Origin: Pedobacter sp. PAMC26386
GTDB taxonomy: Bacteria > Bacteroidota > Bacteroidia > Sphingobacteriales > Sphingobacteriaceae
DNA: 64,000 nt
Direction: 5' to 3'
NCBI GenBank assembly: GCA_014302835.1
Contig: CP060294.1
Span: 558,001 to 622,000 of the forward strand
Shown here: piece by piece, positions 28,132 through 37,483 of the stretch
How the letters are laid out: each line of letters starts with the position of its first letter
How positions within the stretch are numbered: the first letter of the stretch is position 1
The notes under the pieces: model-generated
Databases searched by the model: none
Seen by the model: the letters and a program-made list of their open reading frames with translations, nothing else
Told to the model about the DNA's origin: nothing
Program-made: the position numbers and the translations under genes

Positions 28132-29400
28132 TTAGCGGTTAAATGGCTGCTCACTAATCCAGTTAAATTCTCTTTTGGTGAGTTCAAATTCTTTTTTTGT
28201 CAGCTTAATAATTATTGAATCGCCGTATATATGGCCCTGTAAAATCAGGTGATTCTGATCAGGAACCTGGTAACGCAGATGATTAATGTTTTTCTTGTCC
28301 TCATTAAAAACAATTGATAGTTTTTGAGTAGTCGTATTGGCTATTGCCTCCACATAATCTGTTTCTTCGTTCATATATTGAATAGCAGAGTTTTTTGTCC
28401 CCTGCATCATTAAGTATTTCCATCTCCAGGTTTCTTTGCTGTCTTGTGGAATAGTGTCTTTGTTTTTGATGAAGGTATCTACAGTATAAACCCCATATAA
28501 AGGTGATTTAGGAGCTCTGTCTCCATATTCCCTTGAATTTGTTACGAATATGATGAAAAGGAATGAATAACAAATAAATAAATATTTAAGACCATATACA
28601 GCTCGGTTTGCCCATTTGTTTTGTAGCTGCGGGAAAGTTAATACCTTTAAAACTGCGGCCTTTCCTTTGATGAAGAAGTCAAACAATATACGGAAATTTG
28701 GAGCGAGCAGAAATATACACATGACAACTAGTGCTGTAGATAAGATTTTCACGGGGACATCATAGAAGTAATTGATAGCCATGACATTGGCAGTGGTCAT
28801 TAATGCAATGATCGAACCGATTGTTATAGTTTTCCTAAAGAGTAACAAGGCTCCCAGTAGCTCAGCAATACCCATAAATAAATTGTATCCTTTGGAGAAT
28901 CCTAAAAATGTCCATGCTAATCCCATAGGAGAAGAATTACCATAAGCCTGTATCAAACGATAGCTACCGGGAAAAGGAAATTGTAACTTAATTACTTTGA
29001 CCATGCCGTAATTAATAAGTGTAAAGGCCAGGTAAAAACGTACGGCAACAGTTAACCAGTAATATAAAGTGTTATAACTGATTCTTTTTTGATCTATTAA
29101 TGTCCAGATAAGTGTACCAACAAGAGAAAAGCTTGTGAACAAGAGTAGCTGGAGGTAATGAAAAGTGGTGTCCCCACTACCAGTAGGTGAAACATCTATT
29201 CGATAATGTATAGAAAGATAGTTTTTGGCTATCCATGGAATGAATTGCTGCAATAAAGATAACGGATATTGGGTAACAAGATACAATAACGGGAAAATTC
29301 CGTTATTGATTATAAGCACGAAAGGTATTAAAAACAGGAACACAAACCTGAACAATATTTTTTCTGAAAAACTCCATTTCAAGGTATTTGTCTGTGTCAT
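28132..29400 (-). CDS. DoxX-family-like membrane protein
   Basis: The 422-residue protein has an N-terminal TM region with about nine hydrophobic helices (20-290). It includes a DoxX-like core (FYLAFTLINYGMVKV, GIAELLGALLLFRK, NVMAINYFYDVPVKIL) and ends in a soluble tail of about 130 residues. Small DoxX proteins are associated with redox complexes; the long C-terminal extension has no family I can name. It is transcribed towards the beta-propeller gene. Confidence 0.65.
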   Translation of the reverse strand: MTQTNTLKWSFSEKILFRFVFLFLIPFVLIINNGIFPLLYLVTQYPLSLLQQFIPWIAKNYLSIHYRIDVSPTGSGDTTFHYLQLLLFTSFSLVGTLIWTLIDQKRISYNTLYYWLTVAVRFYLAFTLINYGMVKVIKLQFPFPGSYRLIQAYGNSSPMGLAWTFLGFSKGYNLFMGIAELLGALLLFRKTITIGSIIALMTTANVMAINYFYDVPVKILSTALVVMCIFLLAPNFRILFDFFIKGKAAVLKVLTFPQLQNKWANRAVYGLKYLFICYSFLFIIFVTNSREYGDRAPKSPLYGVYTVDTFIKNKDTIPQDSKETWRWKYLMMQGTKNSAIQYMNEETDYVEAIANTTTQKLSIVFNEDKKNINHLRYQVPDQNHLILQGHIYGDSIIIKLTKKEFELTKREFNWISEQPFNR

Positions 29401-29452
29401 TTAATATATAGGTTTTGAGAAACCTAATATACTTAGAGTCTGTTTAAAATTT

Positions 29453-29695
29453 ATTAATTAACACAAGTTGCCAGTTAAAAAATAAAAAATAGCAGTATAA
29501 ATATTGATAGTTTTGAGTTACCACACAAAAAACTACCATACAATGCTCAGTGATGCTAAAATTATATCAATTTTCTGTATTGTTGACCACATGCTAAAAG
29601 CATGTGGTCATAAGGAAGACATCCGTATCAGGGTTAGTGACAGCGAGATAATAACAACAGCGATAATATCTGCTCTATATTTTGTGTGCTTTTAA
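29453..29695 (+). mobile_element. Truncated IS982-like element (left end plus transposase N-terminus)
   Basis: The first 30 bases match the left end of the ~100-bp element at 30597 at about 25 of 30 positions, marking an IS terminus. A transposase start (ATG at 29543, MLSDAKIISIFCIVDHML ... RVSDSEIITTAIISALYF) continues for about 45 residues of IS982 type and is then cut off where the nadC 3' end begins (homology ends near 29683). The rest of the transposase is missing, so the element is dead. Confidence 0.7.
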
Positions 29696-30514
29696 ACTAA
29701 GGTCCATGCTCACAGCATGATTTGTAATAGCGCCGCATGAGACGTAATCGACACCAGTACGGGCATATGAAATAATGTTATCGAGATTGATACCGCCCGA
29801 CGCTTCGGTCTCGTACTTACCGCCAATCAGCTCAATTGCTTCTTCCAATAGTTCCGGCGAGCAGTTGTCGATCATGATGCGGTGCACATTGCCCACAGCA
29901 AGCACACGGCGCACATCATCGAGATTACGGGTCTCGATCTCTATTTTCAGGTTTCGGTTGTTGGCCGCAAGGTACTCATTGGTTTTCTGTATGGCCTGCT
30001 CTATGCCGCCACAAAAATCGATATGGTTGTCCTTCAGCATGATCATATCGTACAAGCCCATGCGAAGGTTGTAACCGCCGCCAATGCGCACTGCCTGCTT
30101 TTCGTATTCGCGGAACAACGGCGTGGTTTTGCGGGTATCGAGTATTTTGGTTTTGTAGCCTTTTATTTTATCGGCGTACTTATTGGTTAGCGTTGCGATG
30201 CCGCTCATGCGCTGCATGCAGTTAAGCACAAGTCTTTCTGCTTTTAATATGGTATGCACGCTGGCTTCAACGGTAAACGCGGTTTCGCCATTATTTACAG
30301 CATCGCCATCTTTTTTATAGAGGGTGAATTTTGCATCTTCTTCCAGATGATGGAAAATATCCTGCGTCAGCTGCATGCCTGCCAGTATGCCTTCTTCCTT
30401 TATTTTAAGGACCGCCTTACCTTTCGCATCGGCTGGTATGGATGCCAGTGTAGAGTAATCGCCGCTGCCCACGTCTTCGAGAAATGCTGCGGCAATGAAT
30501 TCCTGTGTTGTCAT
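29675..30514 (-). CDS. nadC: Nicotinate-nucleotide pyrophosphorylase (carboxylating)
   Basis: The enzyme joins quinolinate and PRPP to give nicotinate mononucleotide, CO2 and PPi in NAD synthesis. The 279-residue protein has the signature LDTRKTTPLFREYEKQAVRI, the GGYNLRMGLYDMIMLKDNHI segment and the EIETRNLDD/EASGGI barrel motifs. Its base composition is clearly richer in G+C than its neighbours (29881-29940 has 34 of 60 G or C), and it is bounded by a truncated IS and a MITE. It is alone, without nadA or nadB beside it. Its 3' end touches the IS remnant. Confidence 0.95.
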   Translation of the reverse strand: MTTQEFIAAAFLEDVGSGDYSTLASIPADAKGKAVLKIKEEGILAGMQLTQDIFHHLEEDAKFTLYKKDGDAVNNGETAFTVEASVHTILKAERLVLNCMQRMSGIATLTNKYADKIKGYKTKILDTRKTTPLFREYEKQAVRIGGGYNLRMGLYDMIMLKDNHIDFCGGIEQAIQKTNEYLAANNRNLKIEIETRNLDDVRRVLAVGNVHRIMIDNCSPELLEEAIELIGGKYETEASGGINLDNIISYARTGVDYVSCGAITNHAVSMDLSLKAHKI

Positions 30515-30596
30515 AAGCTCTGTATTTTCGGACGCAAAATTAAGTAAATACTACCAACTTAACGATAATAATTACATATGCCTATTAGTTCGATAA

Positions 30597-30695
30597 CTAA
30601 TTAACTCAAGTTGCGGGTAAAAAAGGGATAAAGATGCTTACAAAGAATAAAATTATAGGAATATTTTGTTTTATATAACAACTTGAGTTAGTTAA
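30597..30695. mobile_element. MITE of about 100 bp with terminal inverted repeats
   Basis: The ends TTAACTCAAGTTG (30601-30613) and CAACTTGAGTTAG (30679-30691) are inverted copies with one mismatch. The element carries no ORF. Its left end closely resembles the terminus of the IS982-like remnant at 29453, so it is probably a non-autonomous derivative mobilised by that transposase. Its right end overlaps the stop codon of the next gene (EamA, 30692). Confidence 0.6.
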
Positions 30696-31105
30696 AAGAT
30701 AAGGATTATAGTTCCCCCAATAATTAATAATACAGCAAGTCCTGTTTTAACCGTAAGCGGCTCACCAAGAAAGACAACGGATAATAAAATTGCAATAGCT
30801 ACACTTGCTTTGTCAACTGGGGCAACCTGCGAGACTTTCCCTAACTGGAGGGCCTTAAAATAGAAGATCCAGGACAAGCCGGTAGCCAGCCCTGACAAAA
30901 GTAGAAAAGTCCAGTTTTGTTTGGTTAAACTGGCGATACCATGATGATCATTCCTGAAAAATACGATAGCCCAGGCTAATAATAAGATGACGACAGTTCT
31001 GATTGCTGTGGCCAGGTTTGTATCGATTCCTTTAATTCCGATTTTAGCTAGTATTGCTGTTAATGCTGCAAAAAAAGCTGAGAGTAAAGCATAAATCCAC
31101 CACAT
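30692..31105 (-). CDS. Single-domain EamA (DMT superfamily) transporter
   Basis: This 137-residue integral membrane protein has about four to five hydrophobic helices and the EamA-type ending SVAIAILLSVVFLGEPLTVKTG. It is half the size of usual ten-TM EamA carriers, as in small DMT proteins that work as dimers. The substrate is unknown. The stop codon lies inside the terminal inverted repeat of the neighbouring MITE. It follows the hydroxylase gene by 23 bases on the same strand. Confidence 0.8.
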   Translation of the reverse strand: MWWIYALLSAFFAALTAILAKIGIKGIDTNLATAIRTVVILLLAWAIVFFRNDHHGIASLTKQNWTFLLLSGLATGLSWIFYFKALQLGKVSQVAPVDKASVAIAILLSVVFLGEPLTVKTGLAVLLIIGGTIILIF

Positions 31106-31128
31106 ATCATCGTTTTTAATTCATGTAT

Positions 31129-31944
31129 TTATCCAGGTTTGTTTTTCTTGAAAAAAGGGAACTTAATCAAGTTAAAGAAACTGGAAGGGGGATGACCTTC
31201 ATAAACATCCAGACCAAATTTGATTTGCGAAGCATCCATTTCCTTATAAGTGCCAAATAATCTGTCCCAGATACTAAATACATCACCGTAATTACAATCT
31301 GTATAAGGTAATTCAAAGTGATGATGTACGTGGTGAAGGTTAGGGGTGATAAATAATAGTCCGCAGATTTTTTCTGTTCTCTTAGGCAACTGAAAATAGG
31401 TGTGTGCAATTAGGTTAGCAAATGTCTGTACGGTTTGTCTGAGTAATAGCAGGCCTATAGAAGCTCCAGCCAGAAACACCCAGATAATCTGGAAACATAC
31501 TCTGATAAAAGTTTCACCTGGATGCTCTCTTACTGTAGTAGATACATCCATTTCTACATCTGTATGGTGTACAAGGTGAAAGTTCCAGAAAGGCCCTACT
31601 TTATGCATGATTACATGATAGATATATTCAAAGAAATCCATTAGAAAGAAACCAATTAGATACTTTACCCAGGCACTCTGGCTATGTGGAAGTAAATACA
31701 AAATTCCCCAATGATGAATACTAACCCAGCCTGAAACAAAAATAACAATCAGTGTCATGGCCAATTGAATAGGGAGGGCAGTCATGATAAACATCAGGTT
31801 TACCCAAGTGTGCTGCCATTTCTTTTTTAACGAGTGAACCGCAACACTGAACTCAGCAAGCCAGATTGAGACAATGACAACGAGGTATAAAATAATCTGT
31901 ATAAGTGTTCCATGATCTTTTAACATGGATGATATCGTATTCAT
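31129..31944 (-). CDS. Sterol desaturase / fatty-acid hydroxylase family protein
   Basis: This 271-residue membrane-bound di-iron oxygenase has four TM helices and the histidine clusters of the family: HVIMHKVG, HLVHHTD, and the late HHVHHHFELPYTDCNYGD. These clusters bind two irons. The substrate in bacteria may be a fatty acid, a carotenoid or a hopanoid/sterol-like lipid. It is divergent from the antiporter gene. Confidence 0.88.
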   Translation of the reverse strand: MNTISSMLKDHGTLIQIILYLVVIVSIWLAEFSVAVHSLKKKWQHTWVNLMFIMTALPIQLAMTLIVIFVSGWVSIHHWGILYLLPHSQSAWVKYLIGFFLMDFFEYIYHVIMHKVGPFWNFHLVHHTDVEMDVSTTVREHPGETFIRVCFQIIWVFLAGASIGLLLLRQTVQTFANLIAHTYFQLPKRTEKICGLLFITPNLHHVHHHFELPYTDCNYGDVFSIWDRLFGTYKEMDASQIKFGLDVYEGHPPSSFFNLIKFPFFKKNKPG

Positions 31945-32100
31945 GAGGTGCTATTAAAAATTTGTTTTTTAATCTAAACAATGATAAGAATTAATACTGT
32001 AGCAAAACTAAAGTTAAAATTTGTTTTAAAAAATATTGCATCAAAATAACTAATTTGTGATCTCCTATTGTCATCTGCTTTATTATAACCATTCTTGTTT

Positions 32101-33714
32101 ATGTTTCACGAACAACTTCTAATTGTACTCACACTGCTTTTTTCTGTTTTTATCCTGACTATGCTTGGACAAAAACTAAATATATCTTATCCCATATTTT
32201 TAGTGCTGGCTGGGTTGGGAATCAGCTTTATTCCCGGAATGCCCCGGATTGAAATAGAACCAGATCTGATTTTTCTTTTGTTTCTGCCACCACTTTTATA
32301 TGAAGCGGCATGGTATACTTCCTGGAATGATTTCTGGAAATGGAGAAGATCGATCGCTATGCTTGCCTTCGGATTAGTGTTTTTAACCTCCATCATTGTT
32401 GCATTTGTTTCTAAGACCATGATCCCAGGTTTTACGCTGGCCATGGGTTTCTTGTTAGGAGGGATTATATCCCCTCCTGATGCGGTAGCAGCAAATTCAG
32501 TATTAAAGACCTTGAAAATCCCTAAACGCCTTACTGCAACTTTAGAAGGGGAAAGCCTGATTAATGATGCCTCCAGTTTAATTGTATTTCGTTTTGCATT
32601 AGCTGCTATATTGTCTGGATATTTTTCTATGGGTCAGGCAGTTGGTCAGTTTTTCCTGGTTGCGGGAATGGGTATTGTGGTTGGACTTGCGATTGCACAT
32701 GTAATGTATGTGGTTCATCGGTTTTTACCCACTACGGCAAGTATAGATGCGGCTTTGACCTTGATGACACCTTATATCATGTATATCGTAGCTGAACAGT
32801 TTCACTTTTCAGGAGTGATGGCGGTGGTGAGTGGAGGATTGTTTCTTTCTTACCGTTCACATGAATTATTCACCTCTGGGAATTCCCGCTTGCAAGCGAT
32901 GGGTGTCTGGGCTACTGTCATTTTTATTTTGAATGGGGTAGTTTTTATTCTGATCGGTTTAGAACTTCCGGTAATTATGGCCGATATGGGCGGATATTCT
33001 ATTGCTGAAGCGATTAAATATGGATTGGTGATTAGTTTAATCTCCATTATAATTCGGATTATTTATGTCATGTCTCTTGCTTATATACCCAAATGGGTGG
33101 GGAGCACCAAAAGAATGGATCGTTATAATCCGACCTGGAAAGCCCCGCTGATTGTCGGTTGGGCAGGCATGAGAGGGGTAGTCTCCCTGGCTTCTGCACT
33201 TTCTGTTCCGGTATTGATGACTAACGGACAAGCTTTTCCTCACCGCAGTCTTATCTTGTTTATCACTTTTGTGGTGATTCTAGTGACTTTAGTGTTCCAG
33301 GGATTAACTTTACCATTATTAATCAAATGGATTAAAATCAAAGACACGGGTGATTTTCTGCCGGACGAAGAGCAGGAGGCTGGTATTATTATCAGGTTAA
33401 TGAAGGTTTCGATTAAAGAATTGGATGAAAAATATGGGGATGATATCAAAGGTAATGTGCTGGTCGGCTGTCTGAGAGACCAACTCGGGAATGATATGGA
33501 AGTGATGGCGCAGCGTTTGGATTCTTTTGAATGTGATGGGATAAAAAGAGAAGAGATTGAACATTACAATCGTATCTTGCTTCAGCTCTATAATGTACAG
33601 AGACGTGAACTCCATGTTTTACGTACAGAGAACTTTTACAGTGATGAGGAAATTCGTAAACAGGAAAGCCAGATTGATCTGGATGAGGCCAAAATTGTAA
33701 AAGCAGGACATTAG
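32101..33714 (+). CDS. CPA1-type Na+/H+ antiporter
   Basis: The protein of about 537 residues has twelve or so TM helices of the NhaP/NHE group. The unwound-helix motif GGIISPPDAVAANSVLK and the helix EGESLINDASSLIVFRFA carry the ion-binding Pro-Asp and Asn-Asp pairs. A soluble tail follows (about 420-537). It exchanges cytoplasmic Na+ (or K+) for H+. A TTG two codons upstream (32095) is an unlikely start compared with the ATG at 32101. Confidence 0.9.
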   Translation: MFHEQLLIVLTLLFSVFILTMLGQKLNISYPIFLVLAGLGISFIPGMPRIEIEPDLIFLLFLPPLLYEAAWYTSWNDFWKWRRSIAMLAFGLVFLTSIIVAFVSKTMIPGFTLAMGFLLGGIISPPDAVAANSVLKTLKIPKRLTATLEGESLINDASSLIVFRFALAAILSGYFSMGQAVGQFFLVAGMGIVVGLAIAHVMYVVHRFLPTTASIDAALTLMTPYIMYIVAEQFHFSGVMAVVSGGLFLSYRSHELFTSGNSRLQAMGVWATVIFILNGVVFILIGLELPVIMADMGGYSIAEAIKYGLVISLISIIIRIIYVMSLAYIPKWVGSTKRMDRYNPTWKAPLIVGWAGMRGVVSLASALSVPVLMTNGQAFPHRSLILFITFVVILVTLVFQGLTLPLLIKWIKIKDTGDFLPDEEQEAGIIIRLMKVSIKELDEKYGDDIKGNVLVGCLRDQLGNDMEVMAQRLDSFECDGIKREEIEHYNRILLQLYNVQRRELHVLRTENFYSDEEIRKQESQIDLDEAKIVKAGH

Positions 33715-33864
33715 GGTTGTTTTTTGAGTCTTGTACGTAAGCGGACATCAATTGTTCATTTTCGCACAAATTATAAATGGGGGATGCCTTTTTTTAGTGT
33801 TGTGGCTTGCTTTTACAGGATGGCATCACGATAGCTATAGGCTTACCGGAAATTAAAGACAATT

Positions 33865-36240
33865 ATGTTTCAACATCATTTATTACTGATTTACAGGAAT
33901 TTTAAAAAGTATAAAAGTTCATTTTTCATCAATCTAGTGGGGCTTACAGCAGGGCTTACCTGTGCCTTGCTGATTTACTTATGGGTAAATGATGAAACTC
34001 AAATGGATAAATTCCACAGTAAGAGCAGTCAGCTTTTTCAGGTTATGGAGAATGAAAGAACCGACGCAGAAATTAATACGACCGATCAGACCGTAGGAAT
34101 TTTGGGTGAGGCTTTACAAAAGGAAATGCCAGAAGTAGCAGAAGCAGTGGTTGCTTCACCTACTTACTGGATTGCGCAAAGTAAACTCTCAGTGAAAAAT
34201 AATACAGGGATTAGTGGTGCTGGGATTTTTGCAGGAAAGAACTTTTTTAAGGTGTTTTCTTATCCGCTGATTTCAGGGAATATCAACGAAGTATTAACGG
34301 CTAAAAATTCGGTGGTTATTTCTGAGCAAACGGCAATGAAATTATTTCATACTACTGATGTTCTGGGAAAAGAATTGGTCTGGGAAAATTCAGATATGGT
34401 GAAAGAAAATCATGCGCTGATTTCCGGGGTTTTCAAAGATATGCCTGCTAATTCTTCTACCCGGGTTGATTTCGTCGTTTCTATCGATTTATTGATGGGG
34501 CCATCTTCTCCCTTTTTGGAATGGAGTAATCATGGGCCAAATACATTTATTGTGTTGAAAAAGGATGTTAACCTGGAGAGTTTTAATGCGAAAATTAAAA
34601 GCTTTCTTCACTCAAAAGGTGAGAAAACACGAGAACTATTTGTCCGTCCTTATGCGAATGCTTATTTGTACGATAAATATGAGAATGGTAAACAAGCAGG
34701 TGGCAGGGTTGAATATGTTAAACTGTTTTCGCTCATAGCGATATTTATTCTGATTATTGCTTGTGTGAATTTTATGAACCTAGCTACTGCAAGGGCTTCT
34801 GTCAGGATGAAAGAAGTTGGTATCAAGAAAGTAATGGGGGCGAGCCGTGAATCGCTGATCTTCCAATATCTTGGTGAATCTCTTTTCTTAACCTGCCTAT
34901 CCGTGTTTTTTGCTTTGCTTTTTGTAGAGTTGCTACTGCCTCAGTTTAATGAAATTACAGGCAAACATTTGTTTTTACATTTTAACTGGCAGCTTATTTT
35001 AACCTTAGCGGGTATAACCATTTTTACCGGGTTGATTGCAGGTAGTTATCCGGCTCTGTATCTGTCTGGTTTTAATCCTTCAGCTGCATTAAAAGGAAAA
35101 TTAAGCCATAGCCCGGGAGAATTATGGACGCGGCAAGGATTGGTGATTTTTCAATTTACGCTTTCTGTAATTCTGATTGTATCGGTATTGGTTGTCTATA
35201 AACAAATTGAATTTGTACAGCATGCACAGATTGGTTATAAGAAAGATAACGTTTTGTATATTGAGGCGGAAGGGAAATTGAAGAATAACGGTGGTACTTT
35301 TATTACAGAAATTAAAAAAATACCTGGAGTAATTAATGCTTCCAGTATGAATAAGCGGTTTATTGGTGATTTAAAAAACACAAACGGTAATTTTAACTGG
35401 GAGGGAAGAAATCCCAAACAGGTGATTACATTTCAGCTTGCAGGTATTAACAGTGGTTTGATTGAAACCATGGGAATGGAAATGGCCGATGGCCGTGCCT
35501 TCTCTAGTCAATTTGGTGCCGATAGTACTAAAGTGATTATGAATGAGGCCGGAATCAAGGTAATGGGATTAAAGAATCCTGTAGGTAAAATATTTAATTT
35601 ATGGGGTAAGGATTTGCAAATTATTGGGGTGGTCAGAGATGTTCATTTTGAATCGATGCACGAGGTAGTAAAGCCTATGTTTTTCTTATATGATGCGAAG
35701 AATACCAACAGGATCATGGTCAAGATCAAGGCCGGGCAAGAAAGAGCTACTATTGCTGCTCTTCAGCAGACTTACAAAGTCTTTAATTCTGGAGCCAGCC
35801 TGGAATATAAATTTTTAGATCAGGACTTCCAGTCGCAATATGTTGCTGAAAACAGAATCTCTCTTTTATCACGTTGTTTTGCAGCGCTGGCTGTGATTAT
35901 CTCTTGTTTGGGGTTGTTTGGCCTGGCGTCTTTTACAGCAGAACGTAAACTGAAGGAAATAGGGGTTAGGAAAGTATTAGGAGCAAGTGAATGGGGAATT
36001 ATTTATAGTTTATCTAAAGACTTTGTCAAACCTGTACTCATAGCTATTCTGATTGCCCTTCCATTAAGTTATATCGTGACTAAACACTGGTTAGATACTT
36101 TTGCTTACCGGATCGATTTGCAGTTCTGGTATTTTGCCGGAGCGGGGTTTCTTGCTCTGTTTATTTCATGGGTTACAGTTAGCGTTCAGGCTATAAAAGC
36201 CGGTTTTAAAACCCCGGTTGAGTGTTTGAGAGCTGATTAA
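33865..36240 (+). CDS. MacB/FtsX-type ABC transporter permease
   Basis: The 791-residue permease has a short N-terminal TM helix (about 20-42), a MacB periplasmic core domain, an FtsX domain (about 285-400), a second MacB_PCD and FtsX pair, and a last TM segment. The motifs ASVRMKEVGIKKVMGASR and ERKLKEIGVRKVLGASEW are the characteristic FtsX cytoplasmic turns. Such large permeases are abundant in Bacteroidetes and work with separate ATPases in lipoprotein or peptide export. No ATPase gene lies beside it. Confidence 0.9.
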   Translation: MFQHHLLLIYRNFKKYKSSFFINLVGLTAGLTCALLIYLWVNDETQMDKFHSKSSQLFQVMENERTDAEINTTDQTVGILGEALQKEMPEVAEAVVASPTYWIAQSKLSVKNNTGISGAGIFAGKNFFKVFSYPLISGNINEVLTAKNSVVISEQTAMKLFHTTDVLGKELVWENSDMVKENHALISGVFKDMPANSSTRVDFVVSIDLLMGPSSPFLEWSNHGPNTFIVLKKDVNLESFNAKIKSFLHSKGEKTRELFVRPYANAYLYDKYENGKQAGGRVEYVKLFSLIAIFILIIACVNFMNLATARASVRMKEVGIKKVMGASRESLIFQYLGESLFLTCLSVFFALLFVELLLPQFNEITGKHLFLHFNWQLILTLAGITIFTGLIAGSYPALYLSGFNPSAALKGKLSHSPGELWTRQGLVIFQFTLSVILIVSVLVVYKQIEFVQHAQIGYKKDNVLYIEAEGKLKNNGGTFITEIKKIPGVINASSMNKRFIGDLKNTNGNFNWEGRNPKQVITFQLAGINSGLIETMGMEMADGRAFSSQFGADSTKVIMNEAGIKVMGLKNPVGKIFNLWGKDLQIIGVVRDVHFESMHEVVKPMFFLYDAKNTNRIMVKIKAGQERATIAALQQTYKVFNSGASLEYKFLDQDFQSQYVAENRISLLSRCFAALAVIISCLGLFGLASFTAERKLKEIGVRKVLGASEWGIIYSLSKDFVKPVLIAILIALPLSYIVTKHWLDTFAYRIDLQFWYFAGAGFLALFISWVTVSVQAIKAGFKTPVECLRAD

Positions 36241-36258
36241 TTACTAAAGAGTTTTAAC

Positions 36259-36293
36259 AAAAACCGGCTGTCATATTATGACAGCCGGTTTTT
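36259..36293. terminator. Bidirectional terminator between the ABC permease and tssK
   Basis: A perfect 16-bp stem (AAAAACCGGCTGTCAT / ATGACAGCCGGTTTTT, loop ATT) begins with A5 and ends with T5. It sits between the convergent ABC permease (plus) and tssK (minus), and marks the left limit of the secretion locus. Confidence 0.9.
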
Positions 36294-36315
36294 GTTATTT
36301 GCTTCAGCAAAAGAA

Positions 36316-37473
36316 TTAGTCCAGTAAAGTCCAGGTTCTCTTGGTTTGAACCTGTTGTACCATTTGCTGCTCGGCAACAACGATATTCTCTTTACGCTGA
36401 CCTATGTACTCTAGCATACTTAGTTTATTCCATAAGGCAACCATCACTTTTAAAAACTCTTCTATGGTAGACATGGTTGCATTGATATTCTGATGGTCGT
36501 AAATCATTTCAATATTACGAGCCAGCAGTTCTTCAAAGTTTCCTGGTGTTACGTCACGCCATTCGTAGAAATATTTAAGCATTTCTTCTCTTTCGCGGGG
36601 CTCAATCAATTTGATTCCGGTAAAGAATACATGAGCCAGGTTTGAACAGTATCCTGCAATATAAACTGGGGATTGCTGATAACCCAAGTTTCTATAGTTG
36701 AAAAAGATCTGAGCAATATAGTCCAGCAATTTTTCCGATAATAAACGAATATTTTTCCCGAGAGGGGTGATTGAATCTTTTGCCGAAGTTTTATCTATGA
36801 TTTTAAAAGCGGCCAGTTGCAAGTCGTTAATCAGCGAACTAAACAATTCGTAATACCTGATCAAACCAGGATGGCTGATCACAGAACTGCTTGGCGGAAT
36901 ATAGTTGGTATTGATCGATATCCTGCCATTCTCCAGCACAAACTGACCGATTGTTAAATGATAACTATCGGATGCATTTGGGGTCATCTCTGATGCCGGC
37001 AGGATAGAAATACTATATTTCTTTGCGATGTCAGGATATCTTGGCGGATTATCCTGAGGATCGGGATTTCCTGAAGGTACCCGCTCAAAAGGATTAACCA
37101 GCAATAAGATATTATAGATCGTAACTTTAGAATAATCTGTGTTTTCATTGCTGAAAAACTGACTGTAAGAAAGTTGATTATCGTAACTTGAGGTGTTAGG
37201 AATATCGATTCTGCATCCTTCGGCTGTAATTGCATTACAATGTCTTACTTTGATCTCAATGTGATTTGTCGCTTTTTCAGTAATTTCTATCTCGTGTGAT
37301 ACACGCTCACCGGAAAAGGGAGGGAGAAGGCCATAGTTGAAATTATTTAGCGCTATTGATGTGGCATCTCTCACAAAGTCCTGGTTAAACTGATCTGTAG
37401 CAACAAAATGGTTGCTGGATAGTTTCATTCCATCCACCCAGTTAACGGGTTTGTATTTTAATGGTGAAATCAT
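36316..37473 (-). CDS. tssK: Type VI secretion baseplate subunit TssK (subtype iii)
   Basis: This 385-residue protein has the TssK N-terminal opening PVNWVDGMKLSSNHFVATDQF, the region that binds the rest of the baseplate in family members. A mixed middle and a helical C-terminal part follow. TssK links the T6SS baseplate to the membrane complex; in Bacteroidetes systems, which lack TssJLM, the partner is a different membrane module. It is transcribed after tssN (10-base gap) on the minus strand. Confidence 0.85.
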   Translation of the reverse strand: MISPLKYKPVNWVDGMKLSSNHFVATDQFNQDFVRDATSIALNNFNYGLLPPFSGERVSHEIEITEKATNHIEIKVRHCNAITAEGCRIDIPNTSSYDNQLSYSQFFSNENTDYSKVTIYNILLLVNPFERVPSGNPDPQDNPPRYPDIAKKYSISILPASEMTPNASDSYHLTIGQFVLENGRISINTNYIPPSSSVISHPGLIRYYELFSSLINDLQLAAFKIIDKTSAKDSITPLGKNIRLLSEKLLDYIAQIFFNYRNLGYQQSPVYIAGYCSNLAHVFFTGIKLIEPREREEMLKYFYEWRDVTPGNFEELLARNIEMIYDHQNINATMSTIEEFLKVMVALWNKLSMLEYIGQRKENIVVAEQQMVQQVQTKRTWTLLD

Positions 37474-37483
37474 AGTATGTTAA

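Noticed and set aside
30254..30547. ORFs opposite nadC
   Set aside because: They result from the higher G+C of nadC lowering stop frequency, not from a second gene.
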